Shown piece after piece: positions 29,569-39,343 of a stretch of 64,000 nucleotides of DNA. Source of the DNA: Actinoplanes philippinensis. GTDB taxonomy: Bacteria > Actinomycetota > Actinomycetes > Mycobacteriales > Micromonosporaceae. The translations under genes were made by a program, and so were the position numbers. The stretch is taken from NCBI RefSeq assembly GCF_900113015.1, contig NZ_FONV01000003.1, forward strand, positions 434,001 to 498,000, written 5' to 3'. A model generated the notes under the pieces. The model had not been told where the DNA came from, made no database searches, and was given only the letters and a program-made list of their open reading frames with translations. The number at the start of each line of letters is the position of its first letter. The first letter of the stretch is position 1.

Positions 29569-29862
29569 GTGTCGGCTGACACTGATGAGCTGCGGGTCTG
29601 GATCGATCAGGATCTCTGTACCGGTGACGGACTCTGCGTTCAGTACGCCCCGGAAGTGTTCGAACTGGACATCGACGGCCTCGCCTATGTAAAAGACCAC
29701 ACCGGCGAGTTGCTGCAGGCTCCCGGCGTGCGCGCGGACGTGCCGCGGCAGCTGCTGCTCGAGGTCATCGACTCGGCCAAGGAGTGCCCCGGCGACTGCA
29801 TCCACGTGGAGCGGGCCGCCGACGGGGTCGCCGTCGCCGGCCCGCTGAGCTCCGGTGAGTGA
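29569..29862 (+). CDS. Ferredoxin, single 3Fe-4S or 4Fe-4S cluster type
   Basis: GTG 29569 is preferred because GGGAGG lies 6 nt upstream; the product has 97 residues. The first cluster ligands appear as DLCTGDGLC and the last pair as KECPGDC, a spacing seen in actinobacterial ferredoxins that serve cytochrome P450 or F420 enzymes. It is divergent from arc (174 nt between starts) and convergent with the next gene. No obvious redox partner is adjacent, so the electron acceptor is unknown. Confidence 0.85.
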   Translation: MSADTDELRVWIDQDLCTGDGLCVQYAPEVFELDIDGLAYVKDHTGELLQAPGVRADVPRQLLLEVIDSAKECPGDCIHVERAADGVAVAGPLSSGE

Positions 29863-29874
29863 ACCGGACTGAGT

Positions 29875-30465
29875 TCACAGGGTGGGACGGCCGACCAGGG
29901 ACGCGACCACCCGGGAGAACTCCTCCAGCCGCGCTATCTGCCCGGCGCCGCCGTCGTCGAGCGTCTTGCCGAAACGCAGCGCGTCGTGCCGCAGCGGCGC
30001 CCGGCCCTCGTCCTCGCCCACCCCGGGCGGCGGGACCGCGTCGTCGACCGAGCTGAGCAGCAGGTAGACGTCGATGCTGTCGACCCGGGCCTGCCCGTTC
30101 GGCGTACGGGTGAGCCGCCGCCGGCAACCCACCTCGGTCACCGTCGACAGCGGCACCACCCGCAGCGACGACGTCATCGCCCCGACCGGGCCGTCACCGG
30201 GCGCCACGTCCTCGCCGTGCCACAGGACCAGCCGGCTGCCGTCACAGACGACGACCTCCTGCCACACCCCGTTGACCTCGTTGACGAAACGCTCCAGCGT
30301 GAAACACAGCACCTGCGCGCCCCGCAGGACCCCGAAGAGCGCCTCCAGGGCCACCTCGGGGTCACGCAGATAGGCCCGGGCGGCCGAGTCCAGATCGGGA
30401 TAAGGCGACCAGTCGGGGAAGACCGCCGGCATCTCGTTGCTGCCGCCGAACGGTGGAGAACTCAT
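29875..30465 (-). CDS. Hypothetical protein (196 aa)
   Basis: This is a soluble 196-residue protein with no signal peptide. It starts MSSPPFGGSNEMPAVFPDW and has a mixed alpha/beta pattern: ALEALFGVLRGAQVLCFTLERFVNEV, then strands VWQEVVVCDGSRLVLWHGEDV. I do not recognise a family. It lies 94 nt after the trmI stop on the same strand and converges on the ferredoxin gene with 12 nt between their stops. The steady GC-rich third positions and the conserved-looking domain pattern support a real gene. Confidence 0.7.
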   Translation of the reverse strand: MSSPPFGGSNEMPAVFPDWSPYPDLDSAARAYLRDPEVALEALFGVLRGAQVLCFTLERFVNEVNGVWQEVVVCDGSRLVLWHGEDVAPGDGPVGAMTSSLRVVPLSTVTEVGCRRRLTRTPNGQARVDSIDVYLLLSSVDDAVPPPGVGEDEGRAPLRHDALRFGKTLDDGGAGQIARLEEFSRVVASLVGRPTL

Positions 30466-30559
30466 CGCGCCGCCTTAGCTGCGAGCTCGCTCAACGCGCC
30501 CACTCCTGTCCTCCCGGGGCCTGGCCCCCACGGAACCTACCGGACGAAAGATACGGCGG

Positions 30560-32693
<2,134 letters not shown>

Positions 32694-32770
32694 GCGATCG
32701 ATGCTACGGACACGCCCGCCCGGGACCCACCCCGCGTTTTTCGTCGTACCCCTGGCCTAGCCTCTGTGAC

Positions 32771-34438
32771 ATGACGGCGCTCTCTCCCATGGCGGCCCAG
32801 CCGGTGTCCCCCACCCCGCAGCCGGTGCCCGCCCAGTCCGGCGGCTCTGCCTCGGCCGAGGGCCAGGCCACCTCCCCGGCGCCCTCCACCGAGGGCCAGG
32901 CCACCAGTCCGACGCCCTCCACCGAGGCCACCTCTCTGCCCCTTTCTGCGGGCGGGCAGGCCGCCGTTCCCGTCTCGCCCGCCGGCCGCGCGCGGCGTCC
33001 CGAGGCCCCGTCCGGCCCTTCGCTGTCACCTTCCCGGGCCGCCGACTTCAAGACCTGCCCGCTGCTGTTCCGTTTCCGCACCGTGGACAAGCTGCCCGAG
33101 ACGCCGTCGGCCGACCAGATCCGCGGCACCCTGGTGCACGCCGTCCTGGAGCGCCTGTTCGACCTGCCCGCCGCCGACCGCACCCCGGAGGCGGCGGCCG
33201 CCCTGGTCACCCCCGAGTGGGAGCGCCTCCTGGAGCAGGAGCCCGAGCTGGCGGCCGTCTTCGCCACCGACCCACCAGCCAGGGGCCGCCCGGTCCGCAC
33301 CACCCCTTCCGCCGAGTCGACCGGCGGGTCGGCCGCCGCGTCGTCCTCACCCGGTTCCTCGGCTCACGGTGACGCCTCCGGCGACCCTGCCGCCCCTTCG
33401 GCATCGGCCCTCACCCCCGGCGACACTGCCGCCCGTCCGGCATCAGACCTCGCCGCCGGCGACACTGCCGCCGATCCAGCGTCGGCCCCTAGCAGCAGCG
33501 CTGTCACCGATCCAGCGTCGGCCCGCGCCACCAGCGACACAGCCGCCAATCCGACGCCGGGCCTCCCCGCCAGCAGCACTGCCGCCGGCCCAACGCCGGG
33601 CCTCCCCGCCAGCAGCACTGCCGCCGGCCCAACGCCGGGCTTCACCACCGGCGACACTGCCGCCGGCCCGACATCGGGCCTCACCACCGGCGACACTGCC
33701 GCCGGTGCGGCGTCGGGTCTCGCCACCGGCGCCGGCCCTGCTGATGGGCTCATGCGTGATCCGGCCGCGATCGCGGCCGAGATCGACGCGACCGGGCAGG
33801 CGGCGCTGATCGACCTCCCGGCCGGCGCCGCCGAGGCGGCCCGGATCGCGGCTTTCCTGGCCGGCGCCCGTGACCTGCTCGCCGGTTATTTCGCCGTGGA
33901 GGACCCGCGCCGCCTGCAACCGGCCGAACGGGAGACCCTCATCTCCACGACGATCGGCGAGGACCTGCTGCTGCGCGGCTACATCGACCGCCTCGACGTC
34001 TCCCCGGCGGGCGATCTGCGAGTGGTCGACTACAAGACCGGCGGCGCGCCACGTGAGGCGTTCGAGGGGCGGGCCCTGTTTCAGCTGAAGTTCTACGCCC
34101 TGGTCCTGTGGCGCGCCCGCGGCGTGGTCCCCCGGGCGTTGCGGCTGCTCTACCTGAAGGACGCGGAAGCTCTCGACTACAGCCCCGAGGCGGGCGAGCT
34201 GGAACGCTTCGAACGCACGCTGATCGCCCTCTCCACAGCGATCGAGCGAGCGAAACGCGACCGCGACTTCCGCCCCAAGCCGAGCCGCCTGTGCGGCTGG
34301 TGCAGTCACCAGGCCCTGTGCCCCGAGTTCGGCGGCACTCCGCCCCCGTTCCCGGAATCCGTCTCGACCAGCGCTTTCACCCCTGACACCGAGCCGGACC
34401 GGGTGGGCGCCCTGCTACGGGACGATCCCCTTGGCTGA
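32771..34438 (+). CDS. RecB-family PD-(D/E)XK nuclease with a large repeat insertion
   Basis: The 555-residue protein is about twice the usual length for this family. Residues 1-85 are Ser/Pro/Thr/Ala-rich, with an 11-residue repeat (EGQATSPAPST). The nuclease begins SPSRAADFKTCPLLFRF (Cys96). Residues about 170-325 are low complexity, ten units of a 13-residue repeat such as PTPGLPASSTAAG. The nuclease resumes with GYIDRLDVSPAGDLRVVDYKTGG, containing the metal-binding Asp and Lys, and ends LCGWCSHQALCPEFG with Cys508, Cys511 and Cys517, which with Cys96 fit an iron-sulphur cluster. It is divergent from the protease gene. The insertion lies between the N-terminal helices and the catalytic core. 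Confidence 0.85.
   Translation: MTALSPMAAQPVSPTPQPVPAQSGGSASAEGQATSPAPSTEGQATSPTPSTEATSLPLSAGGQAAVPVSPAGRARRPEAPSGPSLSPSRAADFKTCPLLFRFRTVDKLPETPSADQIRGTLVHAVLERLFDLPAADRTPEAAAALVTPEWERLLEQEPELAAVFATDPPARGRPVRTTPSAESTGGSAAASSSPGSSAHGDASGDPAAPSASALTPGDTAARPASDLAAGDTAADPASAPSSSAVTDPASARATSDTAANPTPGLPASSTAAGPTPGLPASSTAAGPTPGFTTGDTAAGPTSGLTTGDTAAGAASGLATGAGPADGLMRDPAAIAAEIDATGQAALIDLPAGAAEAARIAAFLAGARDLLAGYFAVEDPRRLQPAERETLISTTIGEDLLLRGYIDRLDVSPAGDLRVVDYKTGGAPREAFEGRALFQLKFYALVLWRARGVVPRALRLLYLKDAEALDYSPEAGELERFERTLIALSTAIERAKRDRDFRPKPSRLCGWCSHQALCPEFGGTPPPFPESVSTSAFTPDTEPDRVGALLRDDPLG
33392..33736 (+). repeat. 39-bp repeat inside the nuclease gene
   Basis: About nine units of 39 bp (13 codons) encode residues 208-322. 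The consensus residue pattern is P-T/A-S/P-x-L-x-A/T-G/S-D/S-T-A-A-x. Two adjacent units near 33560-33630 are nearly identical at the DNA level, which suggests recent duplication. The unit length is a multiple of 3 and keeps the frame. Confidence 0.9.
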
Positions 34439-34491
34439 CTCCGGCCCGCCCGCACACGCACAGCCAGTCGCCGCCCATCCGGCCACCGGCT

Positions 34492-34938
34492 GTGCTCTTG
34501 AGGACCCTCACCGAAGCGCGGACCGCACCCCGAGAGACCCTCACCGAGGAGCCGACCGCGCTCCCGATGACTCTCACCGAAGCACGGGCCGTACTCCGAG
34601 GGGTCCTCACCAAGGCGCGGGCCGCGCTCCGAATGACCCGGGCCGAAACGCGGGCCCTACTACGAGCGGTCCTCACCGAAGCACGGGCCGCGCTCCGAGG
34701 GGCGCTCACCGAAATGCCGACCGCGCTCCGAAGAGCCCTTACCGAAGAACGGGCCACGCTCCGAATGACTCGCGCCGGAGTGCGGGCCGTACTTTGGAGG
34801 AATCCCGTCGAGGCGCCGACCGCGCTCCGGAGACCTCTCGGCGAGGTGCACATCACGCTCCGGAGGACCCCCGCCGAAGTACGGATCGCGTTCCGGCGGG
34901 TCCTGACCGAGATGCGGGCCGGGCCGGGTGGAGAGTGA
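34492..34938 (+). CDS. Possible 11-residue-repeat protein
   Basis: The GTG start at 34492 would give 148 residues made almost wholly of 11-residue units such as VLTEARAALRG (thirteen units). The repeats would form an amphipathic helix like those of apolipoproteins and LEA proteins. Differences between units are often silent in this frame: Glu GAA/GAG, Arg CGA/CGG, Leu CTC/CTT/CTA. The stop is 4 nt before the GTG of the response regulator. Against it, there is no good ribosome site and third-position GC is lower than in neighbours. Other frames also remain open. It may equally be a non-coding repeat array. Confidence 0.3.
   Translation: MLLRTLTEARTAPRETLTEEPTALPMTLTEARAVLRGVLTKARAALRMTRAETRALLRAVLTEARAALRGALTEMPTALRRALTEERATLRMTRAGVRAVLWRNPVEAPTALRRPLGEVHITLRRTPAEVRIAFRRVLTEMRAGPGGE
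34504..34932 (+). repeat. 33-bp tandem array, thirteen units
   Basis: Thirteen degenerate units of exactly 33 bp follow the nuclease gene and end at the response regulator gene. A typical unit begins GTCCTCACCGAAGCACGGGC and continues with GCGCTCCGA. This fills nearly the whole 34439-34942 gap. Confidence 0.9.
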
Positions 34939-34942
34939 TGAG

Positions 34943-35650
34943 GTGAGCGGGCCACTTCGGGTTCTGCTGGCGGATGCCGCTCCCCTGCAACGAGCCGGGC
35001 TGCGGACCGTGCTCACCGGTGGCCAGGCCGTCCCGCCGAAGGGGGACGGCCGCCCGGACACTCGGGAGATCGTCGTCGCCGGGGAGGCCGGTGACGGTGT
35101 TGAAGCCGTCGATCTGGCCCGCCGCCTGCTGCCTGATGTGCTGATCACCGATGTGACGCTGCCCCGCCTGGACGGTCTCGCTGTGGCCCGGGCCGTCTCC
35201 GAGTCCCGGCTCGCGGTGCGTGTCCTGATCCTGACCGGCCACGACAGCGACGACGAGGTGATCGCCGCGATCGTCGCCGGAGCCGCCGGCTATCTCTGCA
35301 AGGACGCCGCACACGACGAGCTGGTCGCCGCCGTGCACGCGGTGGCGGCGGGCGGAGCGGTGATCACCCCGCCGGTGCTGGCCCGCATGCTGAACCGCCT
35401 GGCCGGAACCCTGTCCGCCGGCACGGCCGACGTCGGCGCCAGGCTGTCCCCGCTGACCGGCCGGGAGCGCGAGGTCCTGATCCACGTGGCCCGGGGCCGC
35501 AGCAACAGCGAGATCGCAGCGACTCTCCGAGTCAGCGAGACCACAGTGAAAACCCATGTCGGGCACGTGCTCACCAAGCTGCGGCTGCGCGATCGCACCC
35601 AGGCCGTCGTCCTCGCCTACGAAACCGGCCTGATCCGTCCCGGCACCTGA
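34943..35650 (+). CDS. NarL/LuxR-type response regulator, orphan
   Basis: GTG 34943 gives 235 residues; GGAGAG lies about 7 nt upstream. The receiver domain (residues 1-125) has the phosphoacceptor region LITDVTLPRLDG and the Lys in GYLCKDA, but the usual acidic pair reads LLADAAP, so one of the two metal-binding acids is Ala. A C-terminal LuxR helix-turn-helix (LTGREREVLIHVARGRSNSEIAATL...VSETTVKTHVGHVL) binds DNA. There is no sensor kinase next to it. The altered acidic pair may mean phosphorylation is weak or absent. It is preceded by the 33-bp array. Confidence 0.9.
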   Translation: MSGPLRVLLADAAPLQRAGLRTVLTGGQAVPPKGDGRPDTREIVVAGEAGDGVEAVDLARRLLPDVLITDVTLPRLDGLAVARAVSESRLAVRVLILTGHDSDDEVIAAIVAGAAGYLCKDAAHDELVAAVHAVAAGGAVITPPVLARMLNRLAGTLSAGTADVGARLSPLTGREREVLIHVARGRSNSEIAATLRVSETTVKTHVGHVLTKLRLRDRTQAVVLAYETGLIRPGT

Positions 35651-36325
35651 CCGATCGCCGCCCGAATGACGCCGGCTGGCCGACGTCTCAGCGCCACCCC
35701 TGCCGGCCACCACCCGAGTGAAGTCCGCTGAACCTACGTCTCAGCACCACTCCGCGCCGGCCACCCGTCCGTCGAGCAGGCTTGACCGACCTCTCAGCAC
35801 CACACCACCTCGTGCCGGACCATCGCCCCGGGTGGAGCACTGACCGACGTCACCACACGGCGCCAATCGCCCCCGAGTGGAGCGGCTGACCCGACATCAC
35901 CTCACGGTGCCAATCGCTGCCGAGTGGAGCGGCTGACCAACGTCACCCGATACCGGTCACCGCCCGAGCGGAGCCGCTGGCCAACGTCACCTCACGGTGC
36001 CACTCGCTGCCGAGTGGAGCGGCTGATCCGACGTCACCCGGTACCGCTCACCCCCGAGCAGAGCCGCTGGCCAACGTCACCTCACGGTGCCACTCGCTGC
36101 CGAATGGAGCGGCTGATCCGACGTCACCCGGTACCGGTCACCGCCCGAGCGGAGCACTGACCAACGTCACCTCACGGTGCCTGCCGCCGCCCCGGGTGGA
36201 GCCCGCTGAGATCTCACAACCGCCCCGTGTCGGCCACCGACCCGGCGGGGTCTGACGGGAGCGACGACCAGCCCGCGCCAGGCTGAACGCGACCCGGGCC
36301 GGAGGGCGCGGCGGGACCGGGCCGG
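35651..36325. repeat. Array of about 45-bp units filling a gene-free gap
   Basis: No gene is supported here. From 35834 to 36201 eight units of 44-47 bp follow each other, each beginning near GAGCGGCTGA or GAGCCGCTGG and containing ACGTCACC. Alternate units are more alike, giving a 90-bp higher period (starts at 35921, 36011, 36101). More degenerate copies extend back to 35650. Confidence 0.85.
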
Positions 36326-37120
36326 TCAGGCCGCCCGCTGGATGTGGATGTCGCCGGAGGCGGTGCGGACCTTCAGTTCCAGGGTCGCTCCCGTCTGCGC
36401 GGTGGTGTCGCCGGGAGCGGCCAGGGTGTTGACGTTCCGGCCGGAGGAGGTGTTCAGGTCGAGCCAGACGCCGGTGCCGGGGGCCACACCCACACGGACA
36501 TCCCCCGAGGAGGTACGGATCTTGGCCTGGCCCTGGCGCAGCCGGCGCACCTCGATCTCGCCGCTGGCGGTGGTGGCTTCGAGGAAGTCGCCGACGGAGC
36601 CGAGACGGATGTCGCCGCTCGACGTGCGGGCGGTGACGTCACCGGTGACGTCACCGATGGTCAGGTGGCCGGAGCTCGTCTTGAGGGCGACGGCGCCGCC
36701 GGCCCGGCCGACGGTCAGGTGGCCGCTGGCAGTGGTGATGCGGGCGTCGCCGTCGACGTTCTCGACTTCCGAGTCGCCGGAGGAGAGGTCCAGGTCGACG
36801 CGGGCGTAGCGGCCGGTGGCGTGAACCGCGGCGGCGGCGCTGCGGCCGGTCAGGGTGCTGCCTTCCGGCACCCGGATGCGGATGGCGAGGCTGTGGCCGC
36901 GCCGCCAGAGCGCTCCGCGCCGGTCGGGGACGTGCACCACCAGGGTGTCGTCCTCGAGCGCCACCTTGACCTGGGCGGCCAGGTCGCGGGCGGCGCTGCT
37001 GTCACGGATCGGGCTGATGTCGACCTGGATGGTCTCACCGTGCCCGGCTTCGACGTCGACCCGACCGCTGAGGGCACGGAGCGAGACGGTCACGGGTTCG
37101 GTGCGCGGGTACTCGTACAT
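36326..37120 (-). CDS. DUF4097 family beta-strand repeat protein
   Basis: ATG 37120 (GGAGAGACCTCAG upstream) gives 264 residues. After an N-terminal region (residues 1-85) the sequence is a regular series of short strands with recurring TASGHL, TSSGHLTIGDV, TSSGDIRLG and TTASGEIEV, a right-handed beta-helix-like pattern characteristic of DUF4097 (putative adhesin) proteins. No signal peptide or anchor is seen. It is the second gene after the ribbon-helix-helix gene in the minus direction, a pairing frequent in actinobacteria. The function is unknown. Confidence 0.88.
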   Translation of the reverse strand: MYEYPRTEPVTVSLRALSGRVDVEAGHGETIQVDISPIRDSSAARDLAAQVKVALEDDTLVVHVPDRRGALWRRGHSLAIRIRVPEGSTLTGRSAAAAVHATGRYARVDLDLSSGDSEVENVDGDARITTASGHLTVGRAGGAVALKTSSGHLTIGDVTGDVTARTSSGDIRLGSVGDFLEATTASGEIEVRRLRQGQAKIRTSSGDVRVGVAPGTGVWLDLNTSSGRNVNTLAAPGDTTAQTGATLELKVRTASGDIHIQRAA

Positions 37121-37192
37121 CTGAGGTCTCTCCTCGAAGAACGAAGGGTGCGGGCCCCGGAAACCGGGTGGATCGAAGGCCGGCCGGCGAGG

Positions 37193-37268
37193 CCCGGCGA
37201 AGGACGCCGGGACCGCAAACCGGGAGGAACCAGGAACAGGGCATCGAGACCCGGCGAAGTACGCCGGG
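37193..37268. repeat. Two hairpin-bearing repeats between the RHH and DUF4097 genes
   Basis: Two copies, 57 bp apart, each contain CCCGGCG, a 5-nt spacer and CGCCGGG (37193-37211 and 37250-37268) followed by a similar AAACCGG segment. They lie in the 229-nt gap between the two genes of the probable operon and may act on the transcript; this is inference. Confidence 0.7.
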
Positions 37269-37349
37269 ACGGCAAACCGGAAGAACTCGCGAGCCGTCGG
37301 TGAGGACCGGCAAAAGCCGCGAACCGCCACACGGAAGGATTGAAGGCCG

Positions 37350-37817
37350 TCAGGCCTGGAAGAAGCCGGTGACCCGGCGGCTGCCCGGGCCCTTGGACCG
37401 CCCGGGATCGATGGCGCTGGTGACGGCCCGGACCAGCCACGCGTTGACGGAGATCCCTTCGGCGGCGGCGGTCTGCTCGACGTGCGTCTTGAGGCTTTCC
37501 GGCATGCGCAGGGTGAGCCGGGCCAGGTCGCCACCGGTGTCGGTGAAGGCGGGTGGTGACGGTGGCGTCTCGGGCTCGGCGCCGGTGACGACCAGGTCGG
37601 CCTCGCGGCCGCGGAGCCGGACCTCGACGACCGGCCCGCTGAGCCGGGTGGTGATCTCGGCGGCCGCGTCGGAGAGGGCTTCCAGCAGCGCCAGCCGGGC
37701 GGACGATTCGAGCGCGCCGCCGAGCAGGTCGGCGGCGCGGACGGTGTCCGGGCCGGCGGGCGCGGCGACGGCGGCGAGGTCGGCGCGGAGCCCTTCGAGG
37801 TACGGCGTCAGGTCCAT
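37350..37817 (-). CDS. Ribbon-helix-helix (HicB-like) DNA-binding protein
   Basis: The product has 155 residues. The N-terminal two thirds are a helical region and a strand region of unknown fold (LSGPVVEVRLRGREADLVVTG), then the ribbon-helix-helix motif LARLTLRMPESLKTHVEQTA with AAEGISVNAWLVRAV. The family is annotated as a HicB-type antitoxin, but no HicA-like toxin is present; the downstream partner is the DUF4097 protein. A perfect palindrome just before the ATG is the obvious binding site, so the gene probably represses itself. Confidence 0.85.
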   Translation of the reverse strand: MDLTPYLEGLRADLAAVAAPAGPDTVRAADLLGGALESSARLALLEALSDAAAEITTRLSGPVVEVRLRGREADLVVTGAEPETPPSPPAFTDTGGDLARLTLRMPESLKTHVEQTAAAEGISVNAWLVRAVTSAIDPGRSKGPGSRRVTGFFQA

Positions 37818-37822
37818 GCCTT

Positions 37823-37847
37823 CACTATGACGTCATAGTGACGTCAC
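37823..37847 (-). promoter_or_regulatory. Palindromic operator before the RHH gene
   Basis: CACTATGACGTCATAGTG (37823-37840) is a perfect 18-bp palindrome, and GTGACGTCAC (37838-37847) is a second one overlapping it. A third GACGTC occurs at 37863-37868. GACGTC centres are 11 and then 23 bp apart, that is on one helical face. The site starts 5 nt upstream of the RHH start codon. Confidence 0.75.
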
Positions 37848-37866
37848 TTTCAAGTGCCAAAAGACG

Positions 37867-38526
37867 TCAGAGTAGAAGACCGGCCAGGAACGCCGGGTCC
37901 ACGCCGGCCAGCGTCGACCGCAGGTGGACCCCGTCGACCGGCGTCAGCTCCAGCTCGGCGGGGACCGCGAGCACCACCGCCCCGGCCGTGGACGCGCTGG
38001 CCACGCCGCTGGGCGAGTCCTCGATGGCCACGCAGGCACCGATCGGCACGCCGAGCAGCGCGGCCGCCGTCCGGTACGGCTCCGGGTCCGGTTTCGGCCG
38101 CTGGACCTCGTCGCCGCAGACGACGACGTCGAAATTCTCCGCGCCGAGGGTCCGGAGGGCGACCTCGACGAGCCGGCGCCCGGTGGACGTCACGAGCGCC
38201 GTCGGGATGCCGGCCGCGCGAACCGCGTGCAGCAGCTCCATCGCGCCGGGCCGCCAGACCAGGCCGTCGGCGAACAGCTCCTGGACGCGCACCGTCAGCC
38301 ACTCCACGTCCGGCCGCTCGGGCCGGTCGGGCTGCCCGATCTCGTCGCGGAAGATCTGCATGCTGCGGGCCATGCTGGTGCCGACCATGGCGAGCCGGGC
38401 GGCCTCGGACAGGGCGCCACCGGCCAGCTCGGCGAGCTCACCCAGGGCCACGCCCCAGAGCCGCTCGCTGTCGACCAGCGTCCCGTCCATGTCGAAGAGC
38501 ACAGCGGCAGGGTCCATGCGGCCCAT
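37867..38526 (-). CDS. HAD-family beta-phosphoglucomutase-like phosphatase
   Basis: This is a 219-residue HAD hydrolase of subfamily IA. Motif I is VLFDMDGTLVDSERLW, followed by a helical cap (ALGELAELAGGALSEAARLAMVG), motif II ALVTSTGRR, the Lys in EVQRPKPDPEPY, and the acidic motif CVAIEDSPSGVASA. The sequence is typical of small sugar-phosphate phosphatases and beta-phosphoglucomutases. The stop at 37867 is within the third GACGTC site of the operator. The ATG at 38517 is an alternative start. The substrate is not predicted. Confidence 0.88.
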   Translation of the reverse strand: MGRMDPAAVLFDMDGTLVDSERLWGVALGELAELAGGALSEAARLAMVGTSMARSMQIFRDEIGQPDRPERPDVEWLTVRVQELFADGLVWRPGAMELLHAVRAAGIPTALVTSTGRRLVEVALRTLGAENFDVVVCGDEVQRPKPDPEPYRTAAALLGVPIGACVAIEDSPSGVASASTAGAVVLAVPAELELTPVDGVHLRSTLAGVDPAFLAGLLL

Positions 38527-38571
38527 TCTCCGGATCGGCAGACGGCGAGCCGAACGAATGTGACAGTGCCC

Positions 38572-39279
38572 TCAGATGCCGCAGGCCTCCAGGGACTGCT
38601 CGTACCCGTTGGCGAACGACTGGAAGCGCTGAGCGGGCGAACCGTGCGAGCCGGGAGCGAACCACGGCTGGTTCGGATCGTCACCGACCGCTTCGAGCCC
38701 GTCGGCCAGCTCCTGCGTGTCGCCCTCGTCCATGACCGACGGATTGGCCCGGACCATGTCGCCGATGTAGGCGCCGGCCATGCAGTCGGCCTGCAGCTCC
38801 TGCTCGATGGTGAACTCCTTGCGGATGCCGAGCCGGGCCTGGATCGCGTGGGCGTACTCGTGGCCGAGCAGGTAGTACACGAACGAGTCGCCGATCTGCC
38901 GGAACGCGCCGAACGCCCAGTTCACGTCGTAGGCGATGAAGTCCCCGGCGGAGCAGTACACCGCGTTGTTGCGGGGCAGCGGCTGGTCGGCACAGTCGAC
39001 CTCGCCGTCCTTGCGGTACGCCAGAACGTCCCGGACCGGCTCGAACCCCGACCCGAGACGTTCCGACCAGTACCGTTCGGCACTCGCGACAGCGCCGCGC
39101 ATGTCGTTGGCGAACTCCTCCGGCGTGTCGGTGCCCTCCAGTTCGGACGAGCTGGGCGACGGCGCGGGCGCGGACTGGCGGGACGGCGGCTGCTCGGCCA
39201 CCGGCAGGCAACCAGCAGTGGCCAGAACTGCCGTCAGTGCGAGGAGACAGGTCCCGAGACGTACCGGTCGAATGCGCAT
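38572..39279 (-). CDS. Secreted neutral zinc metallopeptidase lipoprotein
   Basis: ATG 39279 (GGAGGACCCTG upstream) gives 235 residues. The signal peptide ends in the lipobox LATAGC with Cys24. After a Pro/Ser linker the domain carries HEYAH (140-144) and a downstream Glu in FTIEQELQADCMAGAY, the third zinc ligand pattern of the neutral zinc metallopeptidase (YpfJ-like) family. Two Cys (near 96 and 109) may form a disulphide. It lies 45 nt upstream of the HAD gene, on the same strand. Confidence 0.88.
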   Translation of the reverse strand: MRIRPVRLGTCLLALTAVLATAGCLPVAEQPPSRQSAPAPSPSSSELEGTDTPEEFANDMRGAVASAERYWSERLGSGFEPVRDVLAYRKDGEVDCADQPLPRNNAVYCSAGDFIAYDVNWAFGAFRQIGDSFVYYLLGHEYAHAIQARLGIRKEFTIEQELQADCMAGAYIGDMVRANPSVMDEGDTQELADGLEAVGDDPNQPWFAPGSHGSPAQRFQSFANGYEQSLEACGI

Positions 39280-39343
39280 CAGGGTCCTCCGAGGCGGGGT
39301 TATCAGGCTATGCCCGCCCCGCCACCGGAGCACACCATCGATG

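Noticed and set aside
35924..36160. A 78-codon repeat ORF
   Set aside because: It only translates the 45-bp array, with no start signal and no recognisable protein.
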